DNA from: Erodium maritimum
Taxonomy: Eukaryota; Streptophyta; Magnoliopsida; Geraniales; Geraniaceae
DNA length: 64,000 bases
Direction of reading: 5' to 3'
NCBI GenBank assembly: GCA_963921825.1
Contig: OY997592.1
Location: forward strand, 63,818,336 to 63,882,335
The notes beneath the pieces are model-generated. The model did not search any database. It had not been told where the DNA came from and was given only the letters and a program-made list of their open reading frames with translations. Positions 10,301 to 18,859 of this stretch are shown here, in pieces; the first letter of the stretch is position 1, and every line of letters starts with the position of its first letter. Position numbers and translations under genes: made by a program.

Positions 10301-13082
10301 CGCATCCCGCTGATCGATATTTGCTTGACTGGACCGAACACATCAGAGTGAATTAACTCCAATGGTTTCTTTGCTCTGAACTTTGACTCCTTGTATGGTA
10401 GCTGGTGAGCTTTACCATATTGACAACCAACACAAACAATATCGGTTTTTACTTCAAGTTGAGGTAGACCACTCAGCATCGCTTTTTCCATAATTACCTT
10501 CAACTTGTGGTAGCCGATGTGTCCCAACCTTGCGTGCCACAAATCAACCGTCTCATTCTTCCGAGTCTTGTCTACATAAGCAGACTCTGCCGAGAGCACA
10601 TAGACGGAATCCACTTTCCGTCCTTCCATCGTTGGCGTCCCCAATATCTTAACATCTTCAAAGACCTTCACATCTTCCGGCCCAAACAAGACGTAGTTGC
10701 CTAATGTTGTCAGTTGTGGCACTGACAACAAGTTCTTCTTTATACCTGGTACATGGTAGACATTGTCTAGTAAAACCATGTCAGGTTTATTACCAGACAT
10801 AATAGTCGTGCTTCCGATTTGAGCGATCGGCAACTGCGAGTTGTTGGTTGTACGAACCACACGACTTCCTTTGTACTCCCTCTTGTTTCTCAGTTTCCTC
10901 AGGTCGCCAATCATATGGTTTGAGCATCCTGAATCAACGATCCAATCGTTCTCGTAGTCGATCTGATCTCCCTCCATCGCCATCAATGCTATCTCGTCTT
11001 CTTCTATGGCACATAGTACCTCGGCATCCTATTCATCCTCCATCTCCTTTTTGGAAGTTGCTGCATTGCTCTCGACAGGATTTTTCTTCGACCAACAATC
11101 CTTGGACATGTGCCCCTTCTTCCCGCAATTATAGCAAATACCTTCGAACCTCTTTCCTTGGAAACTCTTGTTATCGGTCTTTTGAGCTTTCCAAGGTTGT
11201 GCGGTTCTTTGATGGCTTCTTCCTTTTTCGCTATTTTTGTATCCACCTTTTGTGGGCGGTTTGAAGTTGCTCCGGCCTTTACTTGCGTATAGTGCTTCGT
11301 CCTCACTCTTCAGCGTGAGGCCTCCCATTTGCTTAGCCATAGCTTCTTGACTAGCTAGCAAATTTTCAAACTCTACAAGTGATGGTTGAACGGGCCATCC
11401 TTGTACGACAATAATGAAGCTCCTATATTCTGACCGCAACCCATGGATGATGATCCTCTTCATTCGCCCTTCTTCAATGACGGACTTCGGATCCAATTCA
11501 ACAATCTCTCGGCAGATCGACTTGACCTTATGGAAGTACTGAGCAATCGTCATGTCGCGTTGTGAGATTGATAACAACTCATTCTCCAAGAATTGTAGCC
11601 TCGTATCATTCTTCTTTGAGAACAGCGTCACGAACATGTCCCATGCTTCTTTCGGCGTCTTCTCGTCGCGAATGTGCTCTAACATCTCTTCTTCGATAGT
11701 GGTCTTTAAGGCAAACATCGCTTTCCCTGCCTTGATCCTCCATTTGCGCAAGGATCCATTAGCATCCTCCTCCGGCGGCGTAGTTTCGCTCCCGCCAACG
11801 ACCTCCCAAAGGTCTTGTCCTTGTAAGTAGGACATCATGCATGTTGCCCACGTGTTGTAGTTGTTGTTGTTGAGTTTCTTGATTCCTCCGACGACTTGGA
11901 GATCACCCATCGTGTTGGAAACACCTCAGTAATACCAAACAAGCTAGTTTCGACACAACACTTGCAGAGTCACAGACTACTCACGACACGAAGAAACTCA
12001 CTCACTAACAATCTCAAGAAATCGTTTCTGATGTGGAGGATCAGTCACGGCTGCAACCACAGAGCATACTAAGAACTTCGAGAGATTAGACACTCTAACT
12101 CACAACCAGGCTCTGATACCAGATAGTTGAACACAACTCTTTGATGGAAGACAACACTTTCTTTTAACACCACTCAAGAAGAGATTACAACACTAAGAGT
12201 TACTCACACTACAAGACTCTTTTAGGACACTCTCTCTACAAGACTACTACACTTTGTGTTTCTTGGATGCTTAACAAATGAGTTCCTACCCCTATTTATA
12301 CTAGTAGCATCCTAAAATGGATGGTTAGGATTTATCCTACACTAAGCACTATTAATGGCTATGATTTAGTCTCTAGAACACTCCATCAAAATATCCTAAA
12401 TGTCTACAAATGGAAGACTTGTCTCCATGCTTCTACAAGCTTCCACATCCTTCCACTAACGGACTCTTACTAATAATGGGCTTTTACTAATTATTAGATT
12501 ATTGGGCTAAGCCCAATTGGGCTAGTGATGAATATTTTAACAGGCCTAACTTTTGTTGAGAATTTTCAGGTTCTTATAGAGATACCATATACTATAGTTC
12601 AGGTTCTGGCCTATGGTGTGCTGGTTTATTCCATGATTGGGTATGAATGGACAGCAAGCAAGTTCTTGCTCTACATATTCTTCATGTTCATCACAATCCT
12701 CTACTTTGTGTACTACGGAATGATGGTTATTGCAGTGAGTCCTAACCAAGAAACGGCGGCGGTTTTGAATGGATTGATTTATTCGTCTTGGAACATCTTC
12801 TTCGGCTTCATTATACCAAAGCAGAGGATTGTGGTGTGGTGGAGATGGTATTCGTGGATGTGTCCGGTGGCGTATAGCTTTTACGGGATGACGGTGGCGC
12901 AGTATGGAGATGTGGAGGAGAGATTGGAGTCTGGAGGGACGGTGGCTGAGTTTGTGCATGACTATTTTGGGTTCCGGCATGATCTCTTGTGGGGGGTTGT
13001 TCTTGCTCCTATTGCCTTTGCTTTTGTTTTTGTTTTCATATTTGTTGTTTCTATGAGGTTTATAAACTTTCAGAAGAGATAG
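1331..13082 (+). CDS. Full-size ABCG (PDR-type) ABC transporter, 21 exons, 1390 aa
   Basis: This is a plasma-membrane-type pleiotropic drug resistance exporter with order NBD1-TMD1-NBD2-TMD2. Exons by reading: 1331-1614, 1751-1871, 2342-2430, 2520-2604, 2893-3052, 3137-3213, 3287-3340, 3423-3513, 3597-3898, 3986-4267, 4354-4670, 4749-4909, 4978-5214, 5310-5369, 5461-5558, 5627-5959, 6042-6332, 6414-6497, 6611-6972, 7213-7384, 12570-13082. They sum to 4173 nt, in phase with no internal stop. NBD1 has Walker [10 protein letters not shown] (Lys177), signature ISGGQ (310-314) and Walker B LFMDN, where Asn335 replaces the usual Glu. NBD2 has Walker [10 protein letters not shown] (Lys844), LSIEQ signature, Walker B IFMDEP (Asp969/Glu970) and switch His1002. 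Membrane-rich exons 11-13 and 19-21 form the TMDs; the C-terminus is FINFQKR. Intron 11 uses a GC donor (4671). Acceptors before exons 3 and 18 are A-rich, so those edges are less sure. Intron 20 carries an antisense copia element. The substrate cannot be deduced. Confidence 0.93.
7446..7863 (-). repeat. 3' LTR of the copia element
   Basis: On the plus strand it begins TGTTGAAC and ends TTTTAACA, the usual TG...CA borders. It is 418 bp, the same length as its partner. The pol stop codon TAA (complement of 7858-7860) lies inside its edge. Confidence 0.95.
7858..11028 (-). CDS. Copia pol polyprotein (protease, integrase, RT, RNase H)
   Basis: The frame is open from just after the UAG at 11029-11031 to the TAA at 7858; the first ATG in it is at 10986. 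In order it shows the aspartic protease motif (DWIVDSGCS), GAG-pre-integrase (LWHARLGH), the integrase HHCC finger and DDE core ([18 protein letters not shown]), the copia RT active site YVDDLIITG, and RNase H motifs ([27 protein letters not shown]). No frameshift was found. It is in the same frame as gag, so the two form one polyprotein apart from that single stop. The protein makes the DNA copy and inserts it in the host genome. Confidence 0.96.
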   Translation of the reverse strand, partial: DAEVLCAIEEDEIALMAMEGDQIDYENDWIVDSGCSNHMIGDLRKLRNKREYKGSRVVRTTNNSQLPIAQIGSTTIMSGNKPDMVLLDNVYHVPGIKKNLLSVPQLTTLGNYVLFGPEDVKVFEDVKILGTPTMEGRKVDSVYVLSAESAYVDKTRKNETVDLWHARLGHIGYHKLKVIMEKAMLSGLPQLEVKTDIVCVGCQYGKAHQLPYKESKFRAKKPLELIHSDVFGPVKQISISGMRYMVTFIDDYSRYVWVFFMKEKSDTFSKFQEFKMMVEGEVGMKIHCLRSDNGGEYTSSEFDQFLNESGIRRQLTCANTPQQNGVAERKNRHLAEICRSMLHAKNVPGRFWAEVMRTAAHVINKLPQPRLGFISPFETLWKIKPTISYFRVFGCVCYVFVPSHLRSKFDKKAVRCIFVGYDNQRKGWKCCDPTSGKCYTSRDVVFDEASSWWSAEKKVIPDSNNMEEILQHKMGEQTAHIRPSADMSEEPSDIDEEEIAQPSEAGEKEMTPPQLRRTERIRKPNPKYANVATLEDDVQEPETYEEASQDSVWQKAMKEEIAALEKSQTWELVPRPRDIKPISCKWVYKVKRRPDGSIERYKARLVARGFSQQYGLDYDETFSLVAKITIVRVLLALAASKEWKLWQMDVKNAFLHGELDREIYMNQPKGFEDANNPNHVCKLKKALYGLKQAPRAWYGKIAEFLTQSNYSVAHADSSLFIKEREGKLAIVLVYVDDLIITGDGEREIQQTRENLSVRFQMKELGMLKHFLGLEVDRTEEGLFLCQQKYTRDILQKFGMLECKPVSTPMEPNAKICAHEGKELEDGTMYRQLVGSLIYLTLTRPDISYAVGVVSRYMQNPKKPHLDTARRILRYVKGTIDYGLLYKRGEDCKLVGYCDADYAGDHDTQRSTTGYVFKLGSGTIYWCSKRQPTVSLSTTEAEYRAAAAAAQESTWLILLMKDLHQKVDYAVTLHCDNQSAVRLAENPVFHARTKHVEVHYHFIREKVLKEEIEMRQIKTDDQVADLFTKGLSIGKCEGFRSELNMVRRMGASAEGEC
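7864..7875 (-). other. Polypurine tract of the copia element
   Basis: On the minus strand this reads GCTGAGGGGGAG and directly abuts the 3' LTR, the position required for plus-strand DNA priming. It also encodes the last residues of pol. Confidence 0.9.
11029..11910 (-). CDS. Copia gag (capsid/nucleocapsid)
   Basis: This 293-aa product begins [18 protein letters not shown], typical of plant copia gag. It carries the UBN2/RVT_2-associated gag region and ends with a CCHC zinc knuckle ([14 protein letters not shown]) for RNA packaging. It terminates at a UAG (11029-11031) that lies in frame with pol. The bases after the stop (GAU) do not match the known CAR-YYA or CGG readthrough contexts, so a mutation is more likely than programmed readthrough. 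Confidence 0.94.
   Translation of the reverse strand: MGDLQVVGGIKKLNNNNYNTWATCMMSYLQGQDLWEVVGGSETTPPEEDANGSLRKWRIKAGKAMFALKTTIEEEMLEHIRDEKTPKEAWDMFVTLFSKKNDTRLQFLENELLSISQRDMTIAQYFHKVKSICREIVELDPKSVIEEGRMKRIIIHGLRSEYRSFIIVVQGWPVQPSLVEFENLLASQEAMAKQMGGLTLKSEDEALYASKGRSNFKPPTKGGYKNSEKGRSHQRTAQPWKAQKTDNKSFQGKRFEGICYNCGKKGHMSKDCWSKKNPVESNAATSKKEMEDE
12110..12121 (-). other. Primer binding site (tRNA-iMet type)
   Basis: The minus strand reads TGGTATCAGAGC, the standard plant copia primer site complementary to the 3' end of initiator methionine tRNA. It is 3 nt from the 5' LTR. Confidence 0.93.
12125..12542 (-). repeat. 5' LTR of the copia element
   Basis: It is 418 bp and aligns end to end with 7446-7863. 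Its plus-strand first base is A instead of T, so the terminal CA is changed to CT in element sense. A TATAAATA box on the minus strand (12293-12300) is the likely element promoter. Its transcription would run antisense through the host intron toward exon 20. Confidence 0.94.
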
Positions 13083-13557
13083 AGAAGCTTTTTTTTTTTC
13101 AGTATCTTTAACTGCATATTGGTCTATGTGTTGAATCTAAGCTAATCCTTGTTTGTGAAATTGGGATTCTTATAACATTCCCAATGTTGGAACTCCCTAT
13201 GGGTTGTATGCGAAGAAGAAATGAATTTTCGAACAGAGTGCTAAGCGTCCTGTGTTTTCCGCCGTGCTGAGAATCATCTAAGAGTATATGCATCGTGGTA
13301 CATTGACGATGTCGATTCCCATGTTGGAGGAATTGAGTCCAAAAACGCACGCTCTAGAGGCCAAAAACCGCCCCGTGCCGATGGTTCTGTCGGAGTCGGA
13401 ATCGGAACCGATCGGTATGGCTCGGGGAATTGTCAACAACCCGTTATGCAACCGCGCCCATCCAATCCTAAAGAAACACATGGCCAATTCTTATTTCTCC
13501 CCACTTCATACCTTATAGCCACCATCAAAATCTGATAATTTATGTTTCGTTCTTGAA
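13083..13557. other. 3' flank of the ABCG gene, no gene seen
   Basis: This holds the 3' UTR and spacer. A pyrimidine run follows the stop codon, and no clear AATAAA signal was seen. Short open frames on both strands have no recognisable domain. Confidence 0.5.
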
Positions 13558-13745
13558 ATGGTGTTAGGTTAGTAGTGTTTGTGTCAAGCAAGATGTTATT
13601 CGATATGTCATTAGACATCTTGTGTGTGCCCGGTAGCAAAGATAGAAAAGATGTCTGCCCAGATGTCAATAAACATCTTGTGTGTATCCGGTGTTGCAGA
13701 TTTGTTTCTTGGTTTAAAGATACTTCTCTGATAGATATCTGTTCT
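13558..13745. repeat. Repeat related to the left part of the 50.2-kb LTR-ended element
   Basis: The wording resembles 50255-50410, sharing GTTTGTGTCAA, ATAGAAAAGATG and GCAGATTTGTTTCCT-like stretches in the same order. It is probably a decayed LTR or solo LTR of that family. No target duplication was found. Confidence 0.5.
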
Positions 13746-13844
13746 ATTGGAGAACACTGAGGCGCACCTGTCTGTTCTATCTATTCTATCGGAGAACACC
13801 GAGGTGCAACATGAGATTATTCTATCTGTTCTATAGTCTGATAT

Positions 13845-14300
13845 TGGGGTTGTGGTGCACTTGATCACTCAGGGTCTTCGTGCACTCGCCCCATCACCAT
13901 CTCCTGGATTAGGGCATTAACAAATCTCGGAGGGGCCTGGACACCCCCAGCCCGACAATGAAACTTGCTGCTCCGGAGAACACTGAGGCGAAGTCTGCGA
14001 AATAGTCTCGCCAGGGCCAATGAGTGTAACCTCAAGCAACGAGGTATGCGCGGGGATGTGCACCTCTCCTTATCAAGGTCGGTGCCACCTTGGCCTCCCG
14101 CTCCCCCATTTATTGGTGTTCTCCATGGATGCTCATTATCCCTTCAAACGCCGCGTATCAGTTACCACATGCATTTTCAGGTCGAGTCAGGAAATGACCA
14201 TTGTGAATTGCAATCAATCAACCACCACCCCAATGATTCCCTCTCAATATTTGTCCCTGGATTAGTTGAGTCTACTAGCTATAAGTATAGGGTTATTGTT
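13845..14300 (+). repeat. Dispersed repeat family, copy 1
   Basis: It is collinear with the reverse complement of 32280-32700. Shared blocks include GGAGGGGCCT, CAGGGCCAATGAGTGT, AACGAGGTATG, GGTCGGTGCCA and GAGTCAGGAAATGACCATT. A more diverged copy lies near 16400-16740. No coding domain or inverted ends were recognised, so the class is unknown; decayed internal sequence of an LTR element is possible. Confidence 0.6.
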
Positions 14301-16260
14301 TAAAACCCACATGTTAAGACTCACCCTTTTAATTTCTTTCGTGTTTGTGTTTTTCTTGTCCAGTTTTCTTATTAACAAAATTCCCACTTATATGCTTAAA
14401 AAAACAAATAGAAACAACAACCGGATAGGTAAAAAAAAATCGACCTTAAGGGTTTCTGTCATCTCCTCTCCGATTTCCTACACGCCGCCCTCATCTTTTC
14501 CGGTGATTCTCGTCCTTGTTAACCACAACAACCCATCGCCTCCAACTATGGCGCTTACCATCCCGATGACCCATATGAAGAAGATCCCTTCACCCGCTTC
14601 CCCATATGACTAATGACATTACTATCGAGGTTGTCCCCCACGAGACGTTGTCGTCTCGAACCATGCCCCTAGCATCGAGCTTGGAGGTCTTGAAATCAGT
14701 GCGCTAATTGAGGATAAAATGACCTCCTAAACTTCCTTTCCTCCTAAACAATCCCTGGTCTGGTTGTGCTTCCGCCACGATATTGACACTGGTAGTGATG
14801 GAAAAATAACTTGTCCTCGATGTGGACCCGATGTCCCAGACCCGTTAGGGGCGGGTTTGGGGTAAGGAATTTTTCATTCGGGGCAACGACGGGACATAGA
14901 AACGGAGATTTAATCGGGGACAGGACAGGGACAACCCCACCCCGCCCCGCCTCGATGGTACTACTAGTAAATAAATAAAAATCAAAATATGCATCTTATC
15001 TACAAATTTGGTTAATTCTTCCTGTGATCTTATCTTATCTCTTGTCTCTCCCTTTCATCTTATCTTTCTCTCTAACTCTTGATCTTCTCTCCTCTCAAGC
15101 CCCAACTTCAACATGAGAAAAAGCCCTCCTCTACCCCGTCAACACCAGAACCCCGTTACCAGTCTTGAAGATCCGGGAATCGCACACCTCTTGTTGAAGA
15201 TCTGGTGATCGCTCGCCGACACCATCATGTTCTTCATATGGTCTTCTCGTTGTTGCAGAATTGTGGAAGGCTATGGCCATTATCGGGTCCTTCAAGTCAA
15301 AGATTTGGAGATCCACCATGAAGCCAAAGAAGTAAAAACTAGAAACGCCAGAAATCATCAACCGAACCACAATTCCAAGAAACAATAAACAAAAGCGATT
15401 AAGACACATATGAAATTGAAAAAACCTTACAACCCATTGTTTTGTCTCCTTTTGCTCACCTTGTAACTGAAAATGGAATTTGGGAATGGAACTTTGGCTG
15501 ATTTATACGGGGCTGGTCGGAGAATCACCGACCCGACAGGGCAATAATGGGGCAGGGTAGAAGTGGGGACGGGGCACAAGGTTTGGGAACAGGGCAGGGA
15601 TGTGGATCACAAAACCCTCCCCAAACTCGCCTTGTTGCTATCCCTAGACATTAACGGAATCGGTAGGACAGTTGCTCCCTTCATTGAGAAACAGAGAGCC
15701 ATTGTCAATCGACTGCGAGGAAACCGTGCCGACGAACTACTACCGCCCTCCACGGGAGACCTTGGAGTGTCGAGGGAACCCTTTGTGCCCACCATGTTCC
15801 CTAGTTAGGGTGTCATTCTTCTGCTGCCACACCGAACATGGTTGCCTCGACTTAACGCCTGCTAGCGGATCTAGACCAGTCCGACAACGGATCTCAGCCT
15901 CTGATAAACCTTAGGCGGGGGAATCTTAGGAAGGAGGATGATGGCATAATCACACTTCCCATTCCGATGAAAACTCATTGGGCTTCGTAGAAGGGGTTTG
16001 AACGTCACCGACAAGCCCCTCCCAACCCCCACCTCTACCACGCTACAATAATGTGTCCAAGGAGATGGAGAATCCCATGTGGAAGCATCTCCAATAACTA
16101 CCACCGGGGAATGAGCATGACGTCCTGACATCTTTGCTCTCGAGACCCTTTGTCCACGCAGGTTCTGTCCTACGGGTCCTCTTATTTCCTAAAGCATTGC
16201 CACCAACTTGGAGAAAGCACATTGTGTCCACTCTTTCCAACCCGTTCTCTGTTGGAGGTC
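14301..16260. other. Intergenic repeat-rich DNA without a supported gene
   Basis: It contains a GC-rich stretch at about 14820-14960 and another in roughly reverse-complement style at 15500-15600, both made of GGGGC/GGGAC words. These could be the ends of an old DNA transposon, but no target duplication was found. Open frames on both strands have low-complexity, unrecognised translations. Confidence 0.4.
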
Positions 16261-16740
16261 GGCTCCCAAGACCATGCGAGGCACTGGCCTCCCTAACCCC
16301 GACCCATCTTTGGTTGGCACAAGGCCCTTGCATGCCTCGGGGGACACACACAACGCCCCGACGACCTGCCGTCCTAAGAGAGGGGGTGAGGATACGGATG
16401 CTCCGACTACAATCAAGACGATGTCTACCAAGCAGCCTCTCCAGGGTCCATGAGTAGCCCCACCAGCAATGGGATGTGTGTGGGAAGCACACATTGCCCT
16501 GCCCCGGTCGGTGCAAAGCCGACCCATGTTTGGCCCACTTCTTGGTGTTCTCCCTGGATGCCCGCTATCCCCTTAACTGTCTTTGAGCCTTTACCACATG
16601 TATTTTCAGATCAAGTCAGGAAGTGATCATCACCGACGTTTTATCGTCTACCATTACAACTAAGACACTGGCTTTTCAACAATTGTCCCTGATATAATCG
16701 AATATTCTATTATAAAATTAATGTTCAATGTCTACGGACT
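16261..16740 (+). repeat. Dispersed repeat family, copy 2 (diverged)
   Basis: The best matching part is 16500-16640: CGGTCGGTGC, TTGGTGTTCTCCCTGGATG, TTACCACATGTATTTTCAG and TCAAGTCAGGAAGTGATCA align in order with copy 1. The upstream part is only loosely similar. Open frames here are not credible genes. Confidence 0.5.
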
Positions 16741-17021
16741 AACACTAAGTCTCACTCCCTATTTTTAGTTCTTTTATATCTCTGTATATGCTCACATTTT
16801 TCGATCTTCTATAAGAGGAGAAATCTAATAGAAACTCTCCTTATCCTAAAAACTGTGTGAACCAATCCTAGCCATACACCCTTTAGATCCAACATTCACC
16901 ATAATGTCACATCATCATCCCAATTCAACCAAAACCCACACCACTTTCTTCCTTTCTCACACAAGCAAGGGCATACTTGTATAAGCATGGTGCCATGTGG
17001 ACAAGTGTTCATTTTTTTCTT

Positions 17022-18169
17022 AACCAATTCACTAATTTAATATTTCCCGATTCGTTTGAACTCCGATTAGCTTCAAATTTGCGCCAATATTTTTCTTTTT
17101 CCAAGGGCTTTAAATCAAGATCAGTCATGAATATATTTTGAAGCACGAAAATAAAAAGTTATATTGGGGTGATAAAAACAATGTTGAGTGTTGATAAATC
17201 TTCACTAATAATTTTTTTATATCGGGTTATCAAACTAGTGCTAAATAGTGTTTAGTGTTGATAAAACTAGTGCTTAGTGTTCATAAAAAAACATGTGATG
17301 ATGTAATAAAAATCATGTTCGATTTTGGAAAAATGAGGTGATAAAACTAGTGTATAGTATTGATAAACCCAGTGTATAGTGTTGATAAACCCAGTGTATA
17401 ATGTTGATAAAAATTACACAGACTTCACTTTTTTTTAAATCAGCCCCAAAATAAGGGTGATAACCTAGAGTTTAGTGTTGATAAAAAAAAACATGTGATG
17501 GGATGATGAAAGCACATGTAATTTAATGATAAACATAGTGTTTAGTGTTGATAAAAACTAGTGCTTAGTGTTCATAAAAAACATATGATGATGTGATAAA
17601 AATCATGTTCGATTTTGGAAAATGAGGTGATAAAACTGGTGTTCAGTGTTGACAAACCCAATATATAGTGTTGATAAACCCAGTGTATAGTGTTGATAAA
17701 AATTACACAGACTTAACTTTTTTTTAAAATCATCCCCGAAATAAGAGTGATAACCTAGAGTTTAGTGTTTATAAAAAACATGTGATGAGATGATAAAAAC
17801 ACATGTAATTTAATGATAAACATAGTGTTTAGTGTTGATAAAACTAGTGCTTAGTGTTCATAAAAAAACATGTGATGATGTGATAAAAATCATGTTCGAT
17901 TTTGAAAAATGAGGTGATAAAACTGGTGTTCAGTGTTGATAAACCCAATGTATAGTGTTGATAAACCTAGTGTATAGTGTTGATAAAAATTACCACACTT
18001 CACTTTTTTTTTAAAAATATCTGCCCCGAAATAATTTTTTTTTTCGTGCTTCAAAATATATTCATGACTGATCTTGATAGAAAACTCTTGAAAAAACAAA
18101 ACTAATGGCGCAAGTTTGAAGCCAATCGGAGTTCAAACGAAGTGGAAAAAATTAAATTAGTGAATTGGT
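17022..18169. mobile_element. Non-autonomous element with ~126-bp inverted ends
   Basis: The left end (17022-17147) and the reverse complement of the right end (18045-18169) match along nearly their whole length, sharing ACCAATTCACTAATTTAAT, TTCGTTTGAACTCCGATT and TCAAGATCAGTCATGAATAT. The middle has no coding potential and is built of tandem repeats. Long inverted ends suggest a Mutator-like or fold-back DNA transposon. Faint similarity outside these borders (AAGGGC near 16970 and its complement near 18220) means the true ends may lie slightly farther out. No target duplication was identified. Confidence 0.75.
17266..18030. repeat. Tandem repeat, ~289-bp unit, about 2.6 copies
   Basis: Units start at 17266, 17557 and 17843 with ACTAGTGCTTAGTGTTCATA. 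Each unit contains smaller repeats of the phrase AGTGTTGATAAA, so the array has two levels of periodicity. The third unit is partial and runs into the right inverted end. Confidence 0.8.
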
Positions 18170-18859
18170 AAAAAAAAAAATATAATGGTTTTACTAAAAA
18201 GCCCTTACCCCTCACTAAAAAGTGTTGTTTTTTTTTTGCAGTCAATAAGTCAACAAATCAATTGCATCTCATCCATTCATTTTTAAAATCAATGTCTTGG
18301 ATTAGTTCACACGATTTTTACGTTAAATAGTGGTTTTTATTTGATTTTTCCTCTCAATAAAATCACTCCCATATACTAAAAAAAAAATATAGAAACGGCA
18401 GGGATATGTCTCGGAGTTACAATTGTGCACACTTAATTAGACCCCACTTCCCACCAACTGAGAAAGATTCTCTGACCTGTTCACCCAAAACACTTTACTT
18501 TCTCTAAGAGGAAAGCATCGTCATCCACACCATTATTACACATTTGTCCGATACTTTTTCCTTGAATAACACATATGAAAAGCCCAGAGCAAGGGTATAA
18601 CGGTCGTTTCACGATCAAAATGGTCAAGGAGCGTCCTTGATACGATGGCGTTTTACGGCTCCCAGACTAGCGTACGGACACCTACGCGATTTTGTTCACC
18701 AATTTGAACCCTTTTGCTCCTCTCTCTCTCTCAGGGTTTTGAATTCCAATTACGACGGATCCTCAAATTTCAGATTTTTCCCCCAATCTTCAGCTCTCTG
18801 AACTCGGAGAATCAAAACCCTAAATTTTTATCCTTTTTCTCGATCCGTTGTTCTGTCTA
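18170..18859 (+). promoter_or_regulatory. Upstream region and 5' UTR of the MINDY-like gene
   Basis: The sequence is AT-rich to about 18540, then has a CT microsatellite (18719-18734) and a telo-box AAACCCTAA at 18816-18826. Both are common around start sites of constitutively expressed plant genes. No clear TATA box was chosen. Confidence 0.5.

Larger units (their letters stand above)
7446..12542 (-). mobile_element. Complete Ty1/copia LTR retrotransposon in ABCG intron 20
   Basis: The element is 5097 bp, antisense to the host gene, and flanked by the 5-bp target duplication GGCCT (7441-7445 and 12543-12547). Two 418-bp LTRs, a primer binding site matching initiator-Met tRNA, gag, pol and a polypurine tract are all present in the copia order protease-integrase-RT-RNase H. 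By eye the LTRs differ at about 6 positions, so the insertion is young, probably on the order of a million years or less under usual plant rates. One in-frame UAG separates gag from pol. The element enlarges intron 20 to about 5.2 kb but leaves both splice sites untouched. Confidence 0.97.

Noticed and set aside
11029-11031. Programmed stop-codon readthrough between gag and pol
   Set aside because: The bases after UAG do not match the known readthrough contexts; kept only as a question in the findings.
12546-12980. 144-aa open frame on the minus strand
   Set aside because: It is antisense to the last ABCG exon, which is strongly conserved as coding on the plus strand.
1331-13082. ABCG gene as a pseudogene broken by the copia element
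   Set aside because: The element lies entirely inside intron 20, and all 21 exons join in frame to a complete C-terminus.
14820-15610. GC-rich GGGGC stretches as the two ends of a hAT element
   Set aside because: The words are low-complexity and no target duplication or clean terminus could be shown.
17266-18030. CRISPR-like array
   Set aside because: The units are ~289 bp with no unique spacers, in a plant genome, and lie between transposon inverted ends.
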